Positions 13,875 through 23,152 of a DNA stretch of 64,000 nucleotides are shown here, one piece after another. Source of the DNA: Haloarchaeobius salinus. Its GTDB lineage: Archaea > Halobacteriota > Halobacteria > Halobacteriales > Natrialbaceae. The notes beneath the pieces were generated by a model. That model worked only from the letters and a program-made list of their open reading frames with translations. It did not search any database and was not told the DNA's origin. The DNA is taken from positions 186,001 through 250,000 of the forward strand of contig NZ_JANHAU010000003.1 of the NCBI RefSeq assembly GCF_024464185.1. The letters run 5' to 3'. Position 1 is the stretch's first letter. Every line of letters starts with the position of its first letter. Position numbers and translations under genes: made by a program.

Positions 13875-16001
13875 ATGAGCGACCCCACAGCCCGGAACCG
13901 ACTCGACGAGGAGGCGTCGCCGTACCTGCGCCAGCACGCGGACAACCCCGTCAACTGGCAGCCGTGGGACGACGCCGCCCTCGACGCCGCGACGGAGCGC
14001 GACGTGCCAATCTTCCTCTCGGTCGGCTACTCGGCCTGTCACTGGTGTCACGTGATGGAGGAGGAGAGCTTCGAGGACGACGACGTCGCCGCCCTCCTCA
14101 ACGAGCGCTTCGTCCCCGTGAAGGTCGACCGGGAGGAGCGTCCGGACCTGGATTCCATCTACCAGACCGTCTCGCAGCTGGTCTCCGGACGCGGGGGCTG
14201 GCCGCTCTCGGTCTGGCTCACGCCCGACGGGAAGCCGTTCTACGTCGGGACGTACTTCCCGCGCGAACCGCGCCGGAACATGCCCGGCTTCCGCGACCTC
14301 CTCGAGAACATCGCGACCTCGTGGGCTGATCCCGAGGACCGTCGGGAGATGGAGAACCGCGCCGAGCAGTGGACCCACGCCGCGAAGGACCAGCTGGAGG
14401 ACGTGCCCTCCGCCGGAACGGACGCCCCGGACGAGACCCTGCTGACCGATGCCGCCGACGCCGTCCTCAGAGCCGCCGACCGCGAACACGGGGGCTTCGG
14501 CACCGGACAGAAGTTCCCCCAGGAGGCCCGGCTGCACCTGCTGCTGCGGGCGTACGACGAGACCGGCCGGGACACCTACCGCGACGTCGCCGTCCAGACG
14601 CTCGACGCGATGGCGAACGGCGGGCTGTACGACCACCTCGGCGGCGGCTTCCACCGCTACTGTACCGACCGCGACTGGACGGTCCCGCACTTCGAGAAGA
14701 TGCTGTACGACAACGCCGAACTCCCCAGAGTCTTCCTCGCAGGCTACCAGCTCACCGGCGACGAACGCTACCGGACTGCCACCGAGGAGACCCTCGCGTT
14801 CGTCGAGCGCGAGCTGACCCACGACGACGGCGGCTTCTTCTCGACGCTCGACGCCCGCTCGCCCGACGATGACGGCGAAAGCGTGGAGGGCGCGTTCTAC
14901 GTCTGGACGCCCGAGGAGGTCCGGGACGTGCTGGACGGGGGCGACGCCGACCTGTTCTGTGCTCGCTACGGCGTCACCGAATCGGGGAACTTCGAGCACG
15001 GACAGACCGTGCTGACCATCGACCGCGAGGTCGCGGCGCTGGCCGACGAGTACGACCTCGACCCGGTGACCGTCGAGGAACGGCTCGACGACGCCCGCGA
15101 GGCGCTGGTCGAGGCCCGGAGCGAGCGTCCGCGCCCGCGCCGCGACGAGAAGGTGCTCGCGGGCTGGAACGGCCTGATGGCGTCCGCGTTCGCCGAGGCC
15201 GCCATCGTGCTCGACCCCGCGTACGCCGACAACGCCGCGGACGCCCTCGGGTTCGTCCGCGAGCACCTCTGGGACCCCGAATCGGCGAGCCTCTCGCGTC
15301 GGTTCAAGGATGGTGACGTGAAGGGGGACGCGTTCCTCGAGGACTACGCGTTCCTCGCCCGCGGCGCGTTCGACACCTACCAGGCGACCGGCGAGCCGAC
15401 CCACCTCGGCTTCGCGCTCGACCTCGCCCGTGCCATCGTCCGCGACTTCTGGGACGCCGGCGAGGGCACGGTCTTCTTTACGCCCCGCGACGGCGAGGCG
15501 CTGGTCGCCCGTCCGCAGGAGCTCCGGGACCAGTCCACCCCGTCGAGCCTCGGCGTCGCCCTCGACGTGCTGCTGTCGCTCGACGGCTTCGCACCGGACG
15601 ACAGCTTCGACGAGGTGGTCGAGACGACGCTCGCGACGCACGGCACCCGCATCGAGACCAGCCCGCTGGAGTACCCCTCGCTCGCGCTCGTCGCGGACCG
15701 CTGGAGTTCGGGCGACGCCGAGCTGACGGTCGCCGCCGGAGCCGACGACCTGCCGTTGCCCGAGGCGTGGCGCGAGACGCTCGCGGGGACCTACCTCCCG
15801 CGGCGACTGCTCGCCCCGCGTCCGTCGACTGACGAGGAGCTGACCGACTGGCTCGGTACCCTCGGAGTCGATTCGGTACCGCCGGTCTGGGCAGACCGCG
15901 GGGCCCGCGACGGCGAGCCGACGGTGTACGCCTGCCGAGGCTTCGCCTGCTCACAGCCCCAGCACGACATCGAAGCAGCGTTCGACTGGTTCGAGAACTA
16001 A
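13875..16001 (+). CDS. DUF255 / YyaL-type thioredoxin-domain protein (SSP411 homologue)
   Basis: A 708-residue cytosolic protein. The N-terminal domain (residues 1-170) is thioredoxin-like DUF255: NRLDEEASPYLRQHADNPVNW, then YSACHWCHVMEEESFED with redox cysteines C55 and C58. The remainder is an (alpha/alpha)6 barrel resembling N-acylglucosamine epimerases, with GGLYDHLGGGFHRY, DWTVPHFEKMLYDNA and DEKVLAGWNGLMASAFAEA. Family members are widespread but biochemically obscure. A dithiol oxidoreductase role for the N-domain is an inference from the CxxC. Transcription is probably controlled through the palindrome at 13823-13844. It ends four bases into the stop of the convergent thioredoxin gene. 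Confidence 0.9.
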   Translation: MSDPTARNRLDEEASPYLRQHADNPVNWQPWDDAALDAATERDVPIFLSVGYSACHWCHVMEEESFEDDDVAALLNERFVPVKVDREERPDLDSIYQTVSQLVSGRGGWPLSVWLTPDGKPFYVGTYFPREPRRNMPGFRDLLENIATSWADPEDRREMENRAEQWTHAAKDQLEDVPSAGTDAPDETLLTDAADAVLRAADREHGGFGTGQKFPQEARLHLLLRAYDETGRDTYRDVAVQTLDAMANGGLYDHLGGGFHRYCTDRDWTVPHFEKMLYDNAELPRVFLAGYQLTGDERYRTATEETLAFVERELTHDDGGFFSTLDARSPDDDGESVEGAFYVWTPEEVRDVLDGGDADLFCARYGVTESGNFEHGQTVLTIDREVAALADEYDLDPVTVEERLDDAREALVEARSERPRPRRDEKVLAGWNGLMASAFAEAAIVLDPAYADNAADALGFVREHLWDPESASLSRRFKDGDVKGDAFLEDYAFLARGAFDTYQATGEPTHLGFALDLARAIVRDFWDAGEGTVFFTPRDGEALVARPQELRDQSTPSSLGVALDVLLSLDGFAPDDSFDEVVETTLATHGTRIETSPLEYPSLALVADRWSSGDAELTVAAGADDLPLPEAWRETLAGTYLPRRLLAPRPSTDEELTDWLGTLGVDSVPPVWADRGARDGEPTVYACRGFACSQPQHDIEAAFDWFEN

Positions 16002-16384
16002 ACGTCGTCTTCGAGCTGGTCGGCCAGCCAGACCGCGATGGGGCGGTCCTCCTCCTCGACGAACCGGGCCAGCTCCGTGCCGGTCTCGCGGTCCTCGACG
16101 ACGACCGTCGGGATGTACTCGATGCCGTACTCCTCCACGCCGGGGCCGACCTTCTCGCCGCCCTCGCGCTCGACCGGGTAGTGCTCGACGTGTGCGACCT
16201 CGCCCGCATCGAGTGCCGCGCCGAAGTCCGGCAGCTGGCTCCGGCAGTCCTTGCACCAGTCGCCGCCCCAGACCTTGACGACGACGCGGTCGGCGAGCGC
16301 CTCCCAGACCGCCAGCGTCTCGTCGTAGGCGTCGGGTGCCCACGCGGGGTTCGGCCGCATCGTCTCCAGTTCTGCCTCGCTCAT
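15998..16384 (-). CDS. Thioredoxin-family protein
   Basis: A 128-residue thioredoxin fold with the active site WGGDWCKDC (C44, C47) and the cis-proline loop YIPTVVV (about residue 90). It lacks a signal peptide, so it is cytosolic. The CKDC site and the 20-residue N-terminal extension differ from canonical thioredoxin (CGPC), so it may be a specialised thiol reductase. It is convergent with the DUF255 gene, overlapping at the stops by four bases. Substrate unknown. Confidence 0.85.
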   Translation of the reverse strand: MSEAELETMRPNPAWAPDAYDETLAVWEALADRVVVKVWGGDWCKDCRSQLPDFGAALDAGEVAHVEHYPVEREGGEKVGPGVEEYGIEYIPTVVVEDRETGTELARFVEEEDRPIAVWLADQLEDDV

Positions 16385-16510
16385 ACCCGGCCTACCCCGC
16401 CGACGGCCAAAACGCTCCCGCTCCTCGCATGGGTTGCCGATGTTCGGGAGTCCCCGGCCACATCTGCCGCCGCCGGCCGCCCCTTACGCCTCGCCGCCGT
16501 ACCGTCGTGC

Positions 16511-17485
16511 ATGAAACGGAGCATACTGGACGCCATCGGCTCGCCACTGGTGCAGGTGACCTCGCCACCGGGCGCGACGGTCGCCGCCAAGGTCGAGTCG
16601 TTCAACCCCGGCGGCTCCGCCAAGGACCGACCCGCCCGCGAGATGGTCCTCGACGCCGAGCGACGGGGGGAGATCGAACCCGGCGACAGTCTCGTCGAGC
16701 CGACGAGCGGGAACACCGGTATCGGCATCGCGATGGTCGGCGCGGCGCGCGGCTACGACGTCACCATCGTCATGCCGGAGGGGATGTCCGAGGAGCGGAA
16801 GGGCATCCTCAGAGCCTACGGGGCCGACATCGAACTCGTGGACGGCGGGATGGTCGACGCGAAAGAACGCGCGGACCAGATCGAGGCGGAGACCGGCGCG
16901 TTCCAGCTCCGGCAGTTCGAGAACCCCGCCAACCCCCGGGCGCACTACCGGACGACCGCCGAGGAGATTATCGAGCAGGTCGACGGCCGCGAGATAGACG
17001 CCTTCGTCGCCGGCATCGGCACCGGCGGTACCATCTCGGGCAACGCCCGACGGCTGAAGGAGGAGTTCCCCGACATGCGCGTCGTCGGCGTCGAACCCGA
17101 GGACAACGCCGTCCTGACGACGGGCGAGGCCGGCGAGGACGACTTCCAGGGGATGGGCCCCGGCTTCGTCAGCGAGAACCTCGACCGCGACCTGCTCGAC
17201 GAGGTCCGCACCGTGAACTTCGACGAGGCGGAGGCCGAATGTCGTCGTCTCGCCCGCGAGGAGGGCATCTTCGTCGGCCAGTCCTCCGGCGCGTCGTCGC
17301 TGAAGGCGCGGGAGGTCGCGGCCGAGATCGCCGAACCGGCGGCGGACTGCCCGGCGTCGGGTCGGGACGCCGTGGTCCCGGGCGGCGTCGAGACCGACGG
17401 TGGCGATTACACGGACTGCCCGCTCGTCGTCACGGTGTTCTGGGACTCCGGCGAACGGTACATGTCCGCCGGGACGTTCGACTGA
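16511..17485 (+). CDS. cysK: Cysteine synthase family, PLP-dependent
   Basis: PLP fold-type II enzyme, probable O-acetylserine (or O-phosphoserine) sulfhydrylase. The PLP lysine is in FNPGGSAKDRPA (K38); the substrate loop is EPTSGNTGIGIAM; the phosphate loop is GIGTGGTISGNARRL; and VGQSSGAS closes the site. The ATG at 16511 gives MKRSILDAIG as in other members and 324 aa. The C-terminal part has an acidic insertion (about residues 275-305) before PLVVTVFWDSGERY. Cystathionine beta-synthase-like activity cannot be excluded from sequence alone. Confidence 0.88.
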   Translation: MKRSILDAIGSPLVQVTSPPGATVAAKVESFNPGGSAKDRPAREMVLDAERRGEIEPGDSLVEPTSGNTGIGIAMVGAARGYDVTIVMPEGMSEERKGILRAYGADIELVDGGMVDAKERADQIEAETGAFQLRQFENPANPRAHYRTTAEEIIEQVDGREIDAFVAGIGTGGTISGNARRLKEEFPDMRVVGVEPEDNAVLTTGEAGEDDFQGMGPGFVSENLDRDLLDEVRTVNFDEAEAECRRLAREEGIFVGQSSGASSLKAREVAAEIAEPAADCPASGRDAVVPGGVETDGGDYTDCPLVVTVFWDSGERYMSAGTFD

Positions 17486-17486
17486 A

Positions 17487-18371
17487 TCAGTCCTCCACCG
17501 TCTCCTCGTCGGCCGGCGACGGTACCCGTTCACGCAGGAACCCCAGCAGCGTCGCGTCGAACTTCTCGGGATGCTCCCGCGTCGGCCAGTGGCCGCAGTC
17601 CTCGAACACCACCAGCTCCGAGTCGGGAATCAGCTCGTGGGCCCGCCGAGCCCACGACACGGGGAACAGGGGGTCGGACTCGCCGTGGACGAGCAGCGTC
17701 GGGACCCCGACCTCGCCGAGCCTGTCGGCGAAGTTGGTCCGGGCGCGGCCGTCGGGGGTGATCTCGTTGCGCTGGAAGGCGGTGAACGCCCGGCCGGCAC
17801 CGCGCTGGCTGGCGCGCTCGTTGACCGCGTCGACGAACGCCGCGTCCAGCGTCGACGGGTCGTGGACGACGTTCGCGAGGCCGGTGACGGTCGCGGCTCT
17901 GGAGCTCCCGAGCATCGACCAGCCCGTCGCGTTCGCGCCGGGGACGTTGGCCAGCGCGTACAGCATCGGGCCGCCGGGGACCCGCCCGCCAAGTCCGTAG
18001 CTGTCGACGAGGCCGAGCGCGCGGACGCGGTCGGGGTTGTCGAGCGTGTAGCCCAGCGCGACCGCGCCACCCATGGAGATGCCGACGAGGGCGAACTCGT
18101 CGAGGCCCACCGACTCGACGAACCCCTCGAACACCTTCCGGTAGGTGTCGATGGACGGGTCGCCCTCCGCTGGATCGCTGTCGCCGTAGCCCGGCCAGTC
18201 GGGGGCGTACACCTGGTACTCCTCGGCGAGCGTCTCGACGGTGTGTCGCCAGGAGAGGTCGGCGTCGTCGACGCCGGCACCGTGGAGGAGCACGACCGGT
18301 GGGCCCTCGGTGCCGGCACGGCGGTAGTGGATTCGCAGGCCGTCGACGCGGGCGACGCCGTGGCCCGTCAT
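17487..18371 (-). CDS. Alpha/beta hydrolase
   Basis: A 294-residue alpha/beta-hydrolase fold protein. VVLLHGAGVDDADLSW is the oxyanion loop; the nucleophile elbow is LVGISMGGAVALGY (GxSxG); the acid is in LLVHGESDPLFP; and the histidine is in FEDCGHWPTREHPEKF. These are typical of esterases and epoxide or haloalkane hydrolase relatives. The ATG at 18371 overlaps the stop of the upstream DUF5804-like gene (ATGA), so it is translationally coupled. Upstream in-frame sequence is arginine-rich shadow and is not included. Substrate unknown. Confidence 0.85.
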   Translation of the reverse strand: MTGHGVARVDGLRIHYRRAGTEGPPVVLLHGAGVDDADLSWRHTVETLAEEYQVYAPDWPGYGDSDPAEGDPSIDTYRKVFEGFVESVGLDEFALVGISMGGAVALGYTLDNPDRVRALGLVDSYGLGGRVPGGPMLYALANVPGANATGWSMLGSSRAATVTGLANVVHDPSTLDAAFVDAVNERASQRGAGRAFTAFQRNEITPDGRARTNFADRLGEVGVPTLLVHGESDPLFPVSWARRAHELIPDSELVVFEDCGHWPTREHPEKFDATLLGFLRERVPSPADEETVED

Positions 18372-18838
18372 CCGGCGAACTCCTCCTCGCTGACGCGGAC
18401 GACCATCGTCTCCTCGACTTCGGGTCGGAGGTCGTACGTCGGTAGCTCGCCGTCGACGCGCTGGGCGAACAGCGGCTCGACGGGTTCCGGGGGGCCCTCC
18501 TCGGGTTCGAGCAGGCCGTACAGCTTGCAGAACTGGTCCGTGTCTGCGGGGGCGACGGCGTCGTTGCGGACCTGCGTGGCGAGCCCGCGCGAGAGCCACT
18601 CCTCGTCGTCGACGCTCGGTTCGCGGACCAGGACCTCGTCGACGAAGCGGACGATGTACCAGTCGAGGTCGTTCAACAGCGAGACGGCGGCCCCCAGGCT
18701 CACGGTGCGGAGCGCCAGCGAGTTCTCGTATGGCTCCCAGAGGTCGTACGTCGACAGGGCCTCGCGGGCGGTCTCCCGCGAGAGCAGCTCGTACCGGAGG
18801 ACCACGTCGGACGAGCCGATGAGACAGACGTCGGTCAC
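18368..18838 (-). CDS. Haloarchaeal protein of unknown function (DUF5804-like)
   Basis: A 156-residue acidic protein with no signal or membrane segment. It starts at GTG (18838) giving MTDVCLIGSSDVVLRYELLSRETAREAL; the 5' extension to 18925 lies within the opposite end of thiI and is not typical coding sequence. The YELLSRETAREALSTYDL and NDLDWYIVRFVDE blocks match haloarchaeal DUF5804 as I remember it. It is followed by the hydrolase with ATGA overlap and preceded by thiI on the same strand, 49 bases upstream, so the three may be one transcript. Confidence 0.75.
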   Translation of the reverse strand: MTDVCLIGSSDVVLRYELLSRETAREALSTYDLWEPYENSLALRTVSLGAAVSLLNDLDWYIVRFVDEVLVREPSVDDEEWLSRGLATQVRNDAVAPADTDQFCKLYGLLEPEEGPPEPVEPLFAQRVDGELPTYDLRPEVEETMVVRVSEEEFAG

Positions 18839-18887
18839 TGCAGAGCCGTTCGGTCCCCGTGGGTATGTGGATTTCGCTCGCGGGGGT

Positions 18888-20066
18888 TCAGAAGGACAGT
18901 CGCTCGGCCCGGTCGACGGCCGCACGGGCGCGCTCGCCGAGGTCGTCGGGCTCCTCGCGCACGATCGTCTCGACCGAGCCGTGGGTCTCCGGCTGGTCGG
19001 GGACGACCCGGTTGCAGCCCGCCGGCACCGTCGAGTCGACGAACGTGCCGATGTCGCGGGACTGCGAGACGATGTCCTGCTTGTCCCGCGAGAACAGCGG
19101 CCGGTGCACCGGCAGGTCGATGGCCTGGGACGTGACCGCCATGTTCCGGGCGGTCTGACTCGATTTCTGTCCCAGCGCCTCGCCCGTGACGACGCCGACC
19201 GCGCCCGTCTCTTCGGCGACGGCCGCGCCGACCAGGAGCAGGAACCGGCGGAACGCGAGCATCCGGCCGGTGCCCATCGTGTCGACGAGCTCGTCGACCA
19301 CGTCGCCCCCGGGGACGCGCCACAGCTCGAACTCCTCGTCGGGGATGTACGCGGCGAGCGTCCGGACGGTCTCGACGGCCCGCGCCTCGTGGTCCGCGCC
19401 GCCGTACTCGCCGAGGTCGACGTAGACCGGCACGACGGGACTCCCCCGACACATCGCCTCGAAGGCGGCGACCGGCGAGTCGATGCCGCCGCTGACGAGC
19501 GCGACGAGCGGGTCCTGCGTGCCGTAGGGGAGTCCGCCGGGGCCGTCGTGCCGGTCGCAGAAGACGAACGCCTCGCCCTCGCGGAGGTCGACCTCGAGGA
19601 CGAGGTCGGGGCTGTCGAGATCGACCGCGGGCTCGAACTCGTCCTCGACGGCCTCCCAGACGGCCTGCCCGCCGGAGCGTTCGAGGTCCTCGCTGGTGTA
19701 CGGCAGCGACTTGTCGGCGCGGTTGACGCTCACGGCGAACGTGCCGCCATCGTACACCGTGGACGCCGCCTCGGCCAGCGCGTCCTCGATGGCGTCGCGC
19801 TCCGGCGGAACCGTCACGGCCGCGCTCGTGGAGACGACGCCGAATGCGCGTGCGGCGACCTCGGCGGCCAGCTCCGCCTCGTCGCTCACGCCCCGGACGA
19901 CGGGACGTGACCAGCGACGGTCGACCTCGGCCGGGATGCCTTCGGTCGCGAGCAGCGACTCGACGTGGTCCAGCAACCGGTGCTCCATGCGGCGCTTGAC
20001 CCGGGTGCTCTTGACGTTCAGGTCGCCGTGTCTGACGAGGACGGCGTCGGCACCGGGGAGATGCAT
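18888..20066 (-). CDS. thiI: tRNA 4-thiouridine synthetase ThiI-type
   Basis: PP-loop ATP-dependent sulfur transferase acting on tRNA U8 (and possibly thiamine thiazole). An N-terminal NFLD/THUMP region (residues 1-165) is followed by the PP-loop ALVSGGIDSPVAAF and downstream TGEALGQKSSQTARNM, the ThiI signature. A rhodanese domain is absent, as expected for archaeal forms; candidate catalytic cysteines are in MCRGSP and AGCNRV. The length is 392 aa. A TATA box GTTTATAC (20088-20095, minus strand) is 25 bases before the start. Confidence 0.9.
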   Translation of the reverse strand: MHLPGADAVLVRHGDLNVKSTRVKRRMEHRLLDHVESLLATEGIPAEVDRRWSRPVVRGVSDEAELAAEVAARAFGVVSTSAAVTVPPERDAIEDALAEAASTVYDGGTFAVSVNRADKSLPYTSEDLERSGGQAVWEAVEDEFEPAVDLDSPDLVLEVDLREGEAFVFCDRHDGPGGLPYGTQDPLVALVSGGIDSPVAAFEAMCRGSPVVPVYVDLGEYGGADHEARAVETVRTLAAYIPDEEFELWRVPGGDVVDELVDTMGTGRMLAFRRFLLLVGAAVAEETGAVGVVTGEALGQKSSQTARNMAVTSQAIDLPVHRPLFSRDKQDIVSQSRDIGTFVDSTVPAGCNRVVPDQPETHGSVETIVREEPDDLGERARAAVDRAERLSF

Positions 20067-20087
20067 GGTCGCCGATAGCCAGTCGAC

Positions 20088-20095
20088 GTATAAAC
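20088..20095 (-). promoter_or_regulatory. TATA box of thiI
   Basis: On the minus strand GTTTATAC lies 22-29 bases before the thiI ATG at 20066, an expected leaderless spacing. Confidence 0.6.
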
Positions 20096-20135
20096 CGCCG
20101 TCGGAGCGTGACGGGTGGCGGAACGGTGCCCGGAT

Positions 20136-21356
20136 TCAGAAGGTGGTCAGCTCGCCGTCGATGACGCGGCGGGTTATCCCGGTGACGTTGCCCAGCTCGC
20201 GGTCGACGATGGCGGTCACGTCGCCCTCGATGTCGCCGACGTCGACGCCCTCCGCGGTGACGACGTGTGCGTCGGCGACGTGGGGCTGGTCGATGGGACG
20301 ACCGATCTGGGAGAGCAGCCGGACCCGCAGGTCGCGGATACCGTCGACCTCGTCGACGACCGACTCGGCGATCTCCGTCGAGAGCAGGTTGTAGATCTTC
20401 CCGATGTGGTTGACGGGGTTCTTGCCGGAGGTCGCCTCCATGGACATCGACCGGTTCGGCGTGATGAGCCCGTTCGCGCGGTTGCCGCGGCCGACGGATC
20501 CGTCGTCACCCTGCTCGGCTGAGGTGCCCGTCGTCGTGAGGTAGATGGCACCCTCCTCGTAGTCGTCGGCCGTGTTGACGTGGACGTCGACGGTGCGGTC
20601 CGTGATCTCGTGGGCGACGTCGGTGACGAACTCGCGGATGCCCTCGACCTCGTCGACGTAGTCGTCCATCCCCTCGACGTAGCTGTCGACGATGGCGGCG
20701 GCGACCGTGATCTCGACGTCGTCGCCCTCGCGCTTGCCCATGATCTTGATGTCCTGGCCGACGGCGGGGTTTTCGGCGGCGTAGGCCCCGTTGAGGCGCT
20801 GCTCGGCCTCGAGGACGATGCGCTCGGTCTCGGTCAGCGGCGCGTGGCCGACGCCGAAGGAGGTGTCGTTGGCCATCGGGACCGTCGCGCCCTCCTCGGA
20901 GAAGACCTCCTGCAGGTCGCCCGAGCCCTCGCCCAGTTTAACGTCGACGACGATGTCGGTGCCGAACTCCATCTCGGGGAAGTGCTCGGCGAGGTAGTCG
21001 CGGGCGGCCCGGAGCGCGACGGTGTCGGTCGGGATGTTGTACTCGGTGCCGTCCTCGTCGACGTAGTGCTTCGTTGCGCGGCCGACGATGAGGAGATAGA
21101 TCGGCTCGATGATCTCGCCGCCGCCGAAGGCAGGAGCCGCAGAACCGGCGACGAGCTGGGTCTCGTCGGTGTTGTAGTGGAGGACCTTGCCGACGCGGTC
21201 GAGGTACGTCCGGGCGAGCGCCTGCGAGACGCTCTCGGCGATGCCGTCGCAGATGGAGTCGGGGTGTCCGAGCCCCTTTCGCTCCACGATCTCGACCTCC
21301 TGGTCCTCGACCGCGTACCGGTCGATGGGTTCCACGCGAATATTGCGCTCTGTCAT
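20136..21356 (-). CDS. mat: S-adenosylmethionine synthetase, archaeal MAT
   Basis: Makes SAM from methionine and ATP; the archaeal enzyme has little similarity to bacterial MetK. Seen are [22 protein letters not shown], then the conserved acidic and lysine blocks LIVGRATK and [14 protein letters not shown], and glycine-rich loop [29 protein letters not shown]. The ATG at 21356 gives [10 protein letters not shown] and 406 aa. The in-frame extension to 21404 runs through the promoter and is rejected. The TATA box TCTATAAC (plus strand 21381-21388) is 28 bases upstream. Confidence 0.95.
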   Translation of the reverse strand: MTERNIRVEPIDRYAVEDQEVEIVERKGLGHPDSICDGIAESVSQALARTYLDRVGKVLHYNTDETQLVAGSAAPAFGGGEIIEPIYLLIVGRATKHYVDEDGTEYNIPTDTVALRAARDYLAEHFPEMEFGTDIVVDVKLGEGSGDLQEVFSEEGATVPMANDTSFGVGHAPLTETERIVLEAEQRLNGAYAAENPAVGQDIKIMGKREGDDVEITVAAAIVDSYVEGMDDYVDEVEGIREFVTDVAHEITDRTVDVHVNTADDYEEGAIYLTTTGTSAEQGDDGSVGRGNRANGLITPNRSMSMEATSGKNPVNHIGKIYNLLSTEIAESVVDEVDGIRDLRVRLLSQIGRPIDQPHVADAHVVTAEGVDVGDIEGDVTAIVDRELGNVTGITRRVIDGELTTF

Positions 21357-21381
21357 TGCTCCGAGTTGAGCAGGCCCGGTT

Positions 21382-21389
21382 CTATAACT
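21382..21389 (-). promoter_or_regulatory. TATA box of the SAM synthetase gene
   Basis: AGTTATAG on the minus strand is centred 28 bases before the ATG at 21356. It excludes the longer ORF start, which would lie upstream of the promoter. Confidence 0.6.
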
Positions 21390-21437
21390 TGCGAAACGAA
21401 TCACCGTCGGAGAGATGCGCCACAGTAATCTCCCGCG

Positions 21438-22019
21438 TCAGGAATCGAGCAAGAGACCCAGGTACGAGGTCCGGATACCGTCGTCGGCGTCAAGGCCGAG
21501 GGAGGCGAGCACGTCGACCGCCCCGTCACGTGCCTCCTCGATGTCCGCCGCATCGACCGCCGTCTCGACCTCCACGAACTCGCCGAGTCCGTCCACCTCG
21601 TCGAGCGTGACGGTGTAGCCCGAGAGCGCGAACCGACGGCGGCGCTTCCGCACCGTCGCCGCGGGTTCGAAGCCCAAGCCGTCCAGGATGCCCTCCATGG
21701 CGTCGCGCTCGGCGACCGCCGTCTCGAACTCCTCGCGGGTCTTCGAGCGCTCGTCGACGAGCGGCCCCTTGTAGGTGACCTTCGTCGTCCCGTCGTCCGT
21801 GTCCCAGTCGAAGCCGGCGGCGTCGTCTCCAGTTTCACCGGCCAGCGGGACCTCCTGTCGGATGCGCAGCGCCTCGTCGGTCTCCGCGAAGTTCCGGTGG
21901 GGGGCATCGTAGTATACGTCGGTCTGACCGACGGCGTCGGCCGGTTCGGCGTCGCGTTCGGCCAGTCGCCGCCGGACAGCGTCGTGGTCGGCACGGACCT
22001 TCAGTTCGACCTCGTACAT
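21438..22019 (-). CDS. CYTH-domain protein (class IV adenylate cyclase/triphosphatase family)
   Basis: A 193-residue CYTH fold. The metal-binding EVELK motif (ExExK) is at residues 3-7; LRIRQE, KVTYKGP and FALSGYTVTLDEVDGLGEFVEVE supply the tunnel strands of basic and acidic residues. Families with this fold include adenylate cyclase CyaB, thiamine triphosphatase and inorganic triphosphatase, and activity cannot be told from sequence. The start MYEVELK (ATG at 22019) is chosen over the in-frame ATG at 22064 because the ExExK motif is normally at the extreme N-terminus. Confidence 0.85.
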   Translation of the reverse strand: MYEVELKVRADHDAVRRRLAERDAEPADAVGQTDVYYDAPHRNFAETDEALRIRQEVPLAGETGDDAAGFDWDTDDGTTKVTYKGPLVDERSKTREEFETAVAERDAMEGILDGLGFEPAATVRKRRRRFALSGYTVTLDEVDGLGEFVEVETAVDAADIEEARDGAVDVLASLGLDADDGIRTSYLGLLLDS

Positions 22020-22123
22020 GGCTGTCCCCTCGCCCACGGGGGACAAAAGGCCACCCGACTCCACGCGGCTACTCGCGGGTCCAAAACGTGGTTCTTAAAT
22101 GCCGCGTGGGAGACGTTCATTGT

Positions 22124-23104
22124 ATGACCGATGACCAAGAGGCCGAGACGGCCGACAACGAGGAAGAGACACCGGACGTCGAGGACGAGTCCGAGACGAC
22201 CCAGGAGGAAGTGACCGGACTGCAGGATGGCGACTTCGTCGAGCTCGACTACACCGCCCGCACCGTCGAGAGCGAGCGCCTCGTCGACACGACCGACCCC
22301 GAGGTCGCCGAGGAGGAGGGCATCGAGGAGGACCGCGAGTTCGAACCGCGCGTCATCGTCCTCGGCGAGGGCCACATGTTCGACCAGGTCGAGGAGGAGC
22401 TCCGCGGCAAGGAGGTCGGCGACTCCGGCAGCGTCGTCATCCCCGCGGTCGACGCCTTCGGCGAGTACGACGACGAGCAGGTCCGCACCGTCAGCGTCGA
22501 GAAGCTCCCCGAGGACTCCCGACGCCCCGGTTCGCAGGTCCAGGTCGACGGCGAGCAGGGCTTCGTCAACGCCGTCATCGGCGGCCGCGCCCGCGTCGAC
22601 TTCAACCACCCGCTCGCGGGTGACGACATCGAGTACGACTACGAGATCGCCGGCATCGTCGACGACCGCGTCGAGAAGGCCCAGGGCCTGATGGAGATGA
22701 TGTTCGACGTCGACCTCGACATGTGGTTCGAGACGGACGAGGTCGAGGAGGAGGTCCAGGTCGAGTCCGACGACGACGACGACGAGGACGCAGAGCCCGA
22801 GTTCGAGACCCAGACCGTCGAGAAGGAGACGCTGTACATCGAGTCCGACCCGCAGCTGCAGATGAACCAGCAGTGGATGTTCGGCAAGCAGCAGATCGCA
22901 CAGCAGCTCATGCAGCACCTCGACATCGACCGCGTCATCGTCCAGGAGACCATCTCCGGCGGTATGGGCGGCATGATGGGCGGTATGGGCGGCATGATGG
23001 GCGGCATGGGCGGCGGCGGCGGTGCCGACGCGGCCGACATCGAGGAGGCCCTCGAGGAGGCCGACATCGACGCCGACGACATCGAAGCCGACCTCGAGGA
23101 GTAA
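22124..23104 (+). CDS. FKBP-type peptidyl-prolyl isomerase with GGM-repeat tail
   Basis: SlyD-like FKBP (326 aa). After an acidic leader (residues 1-35) comes the isomerase domain: DGDFVELDYTARTVES, then FEPRVIVLGEGHMFDQVEEELRGKEVGD and the inserted-in-flap region to NHPLAGDDIEYDYEIAGI. The second half is an alpha/beta region rich in acidic residues. Residues about 279-300 form a GGM-type repeat, then an acidic helix ends the protein. The ATG at 22124 is selected because TTCTTAAAT lies 27 bases upstream. It probably assists folding or metal handling in the cytosol; the repeat resembles chaperonin C-terminal tails. Confidence 0.88.
   Translation: MTDDQEAETADNEEETPDVEDESETTQEEVTGLQDGDFVELDYTARTVESERLVDTTDPEVAEEEGIEEDREFEPRVIVLGEGHMFDQVEEELRGKEVGDSGSVVIPAVDAFGEYDDEQVRTVSVEKLPEDSRRPGSQVQVDGEQGFVNAVIGGRARVDFNHPLAGDDIEYDYEIAGIVDDRVEKAQGLMEMMFDVDLDMWFETDEVEEEVQVESDDDDDEDAEPEFETQTVEKETLYIESDPQLQMNQQWMFGKQQIAQQLMQHLDIDRVIVQETISGGMGGMMGGMGGMMGGMGGGGGADAADIEEALEEADIDADDIEADLEE
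22958..22999 (+). repeat. Two identical 21-bp in-frame repeats in the FKBP gene
   Basis: The 21-base unit coding for GGMGGMM occurs twice (22958-22978, 22979-22999) and a third, degenerate copy follows, giving the GGM tail. Exact nucleotide identity suggests recent slippage or duplication. Confidence 0.85.
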
Positions 23105-23152
23105 GGACCCCGAGACGGAACGACTTTTGCGACCCCGTTTCTGCACGACGCC

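Noticed and set aside
17400-19910. Plus-strand open frame of 836 codons
   Set aside because: It is antisense to the alpha/beta hydrolase, the DUF5804-like gene and thiI; composition is random-like and no motif is seen.
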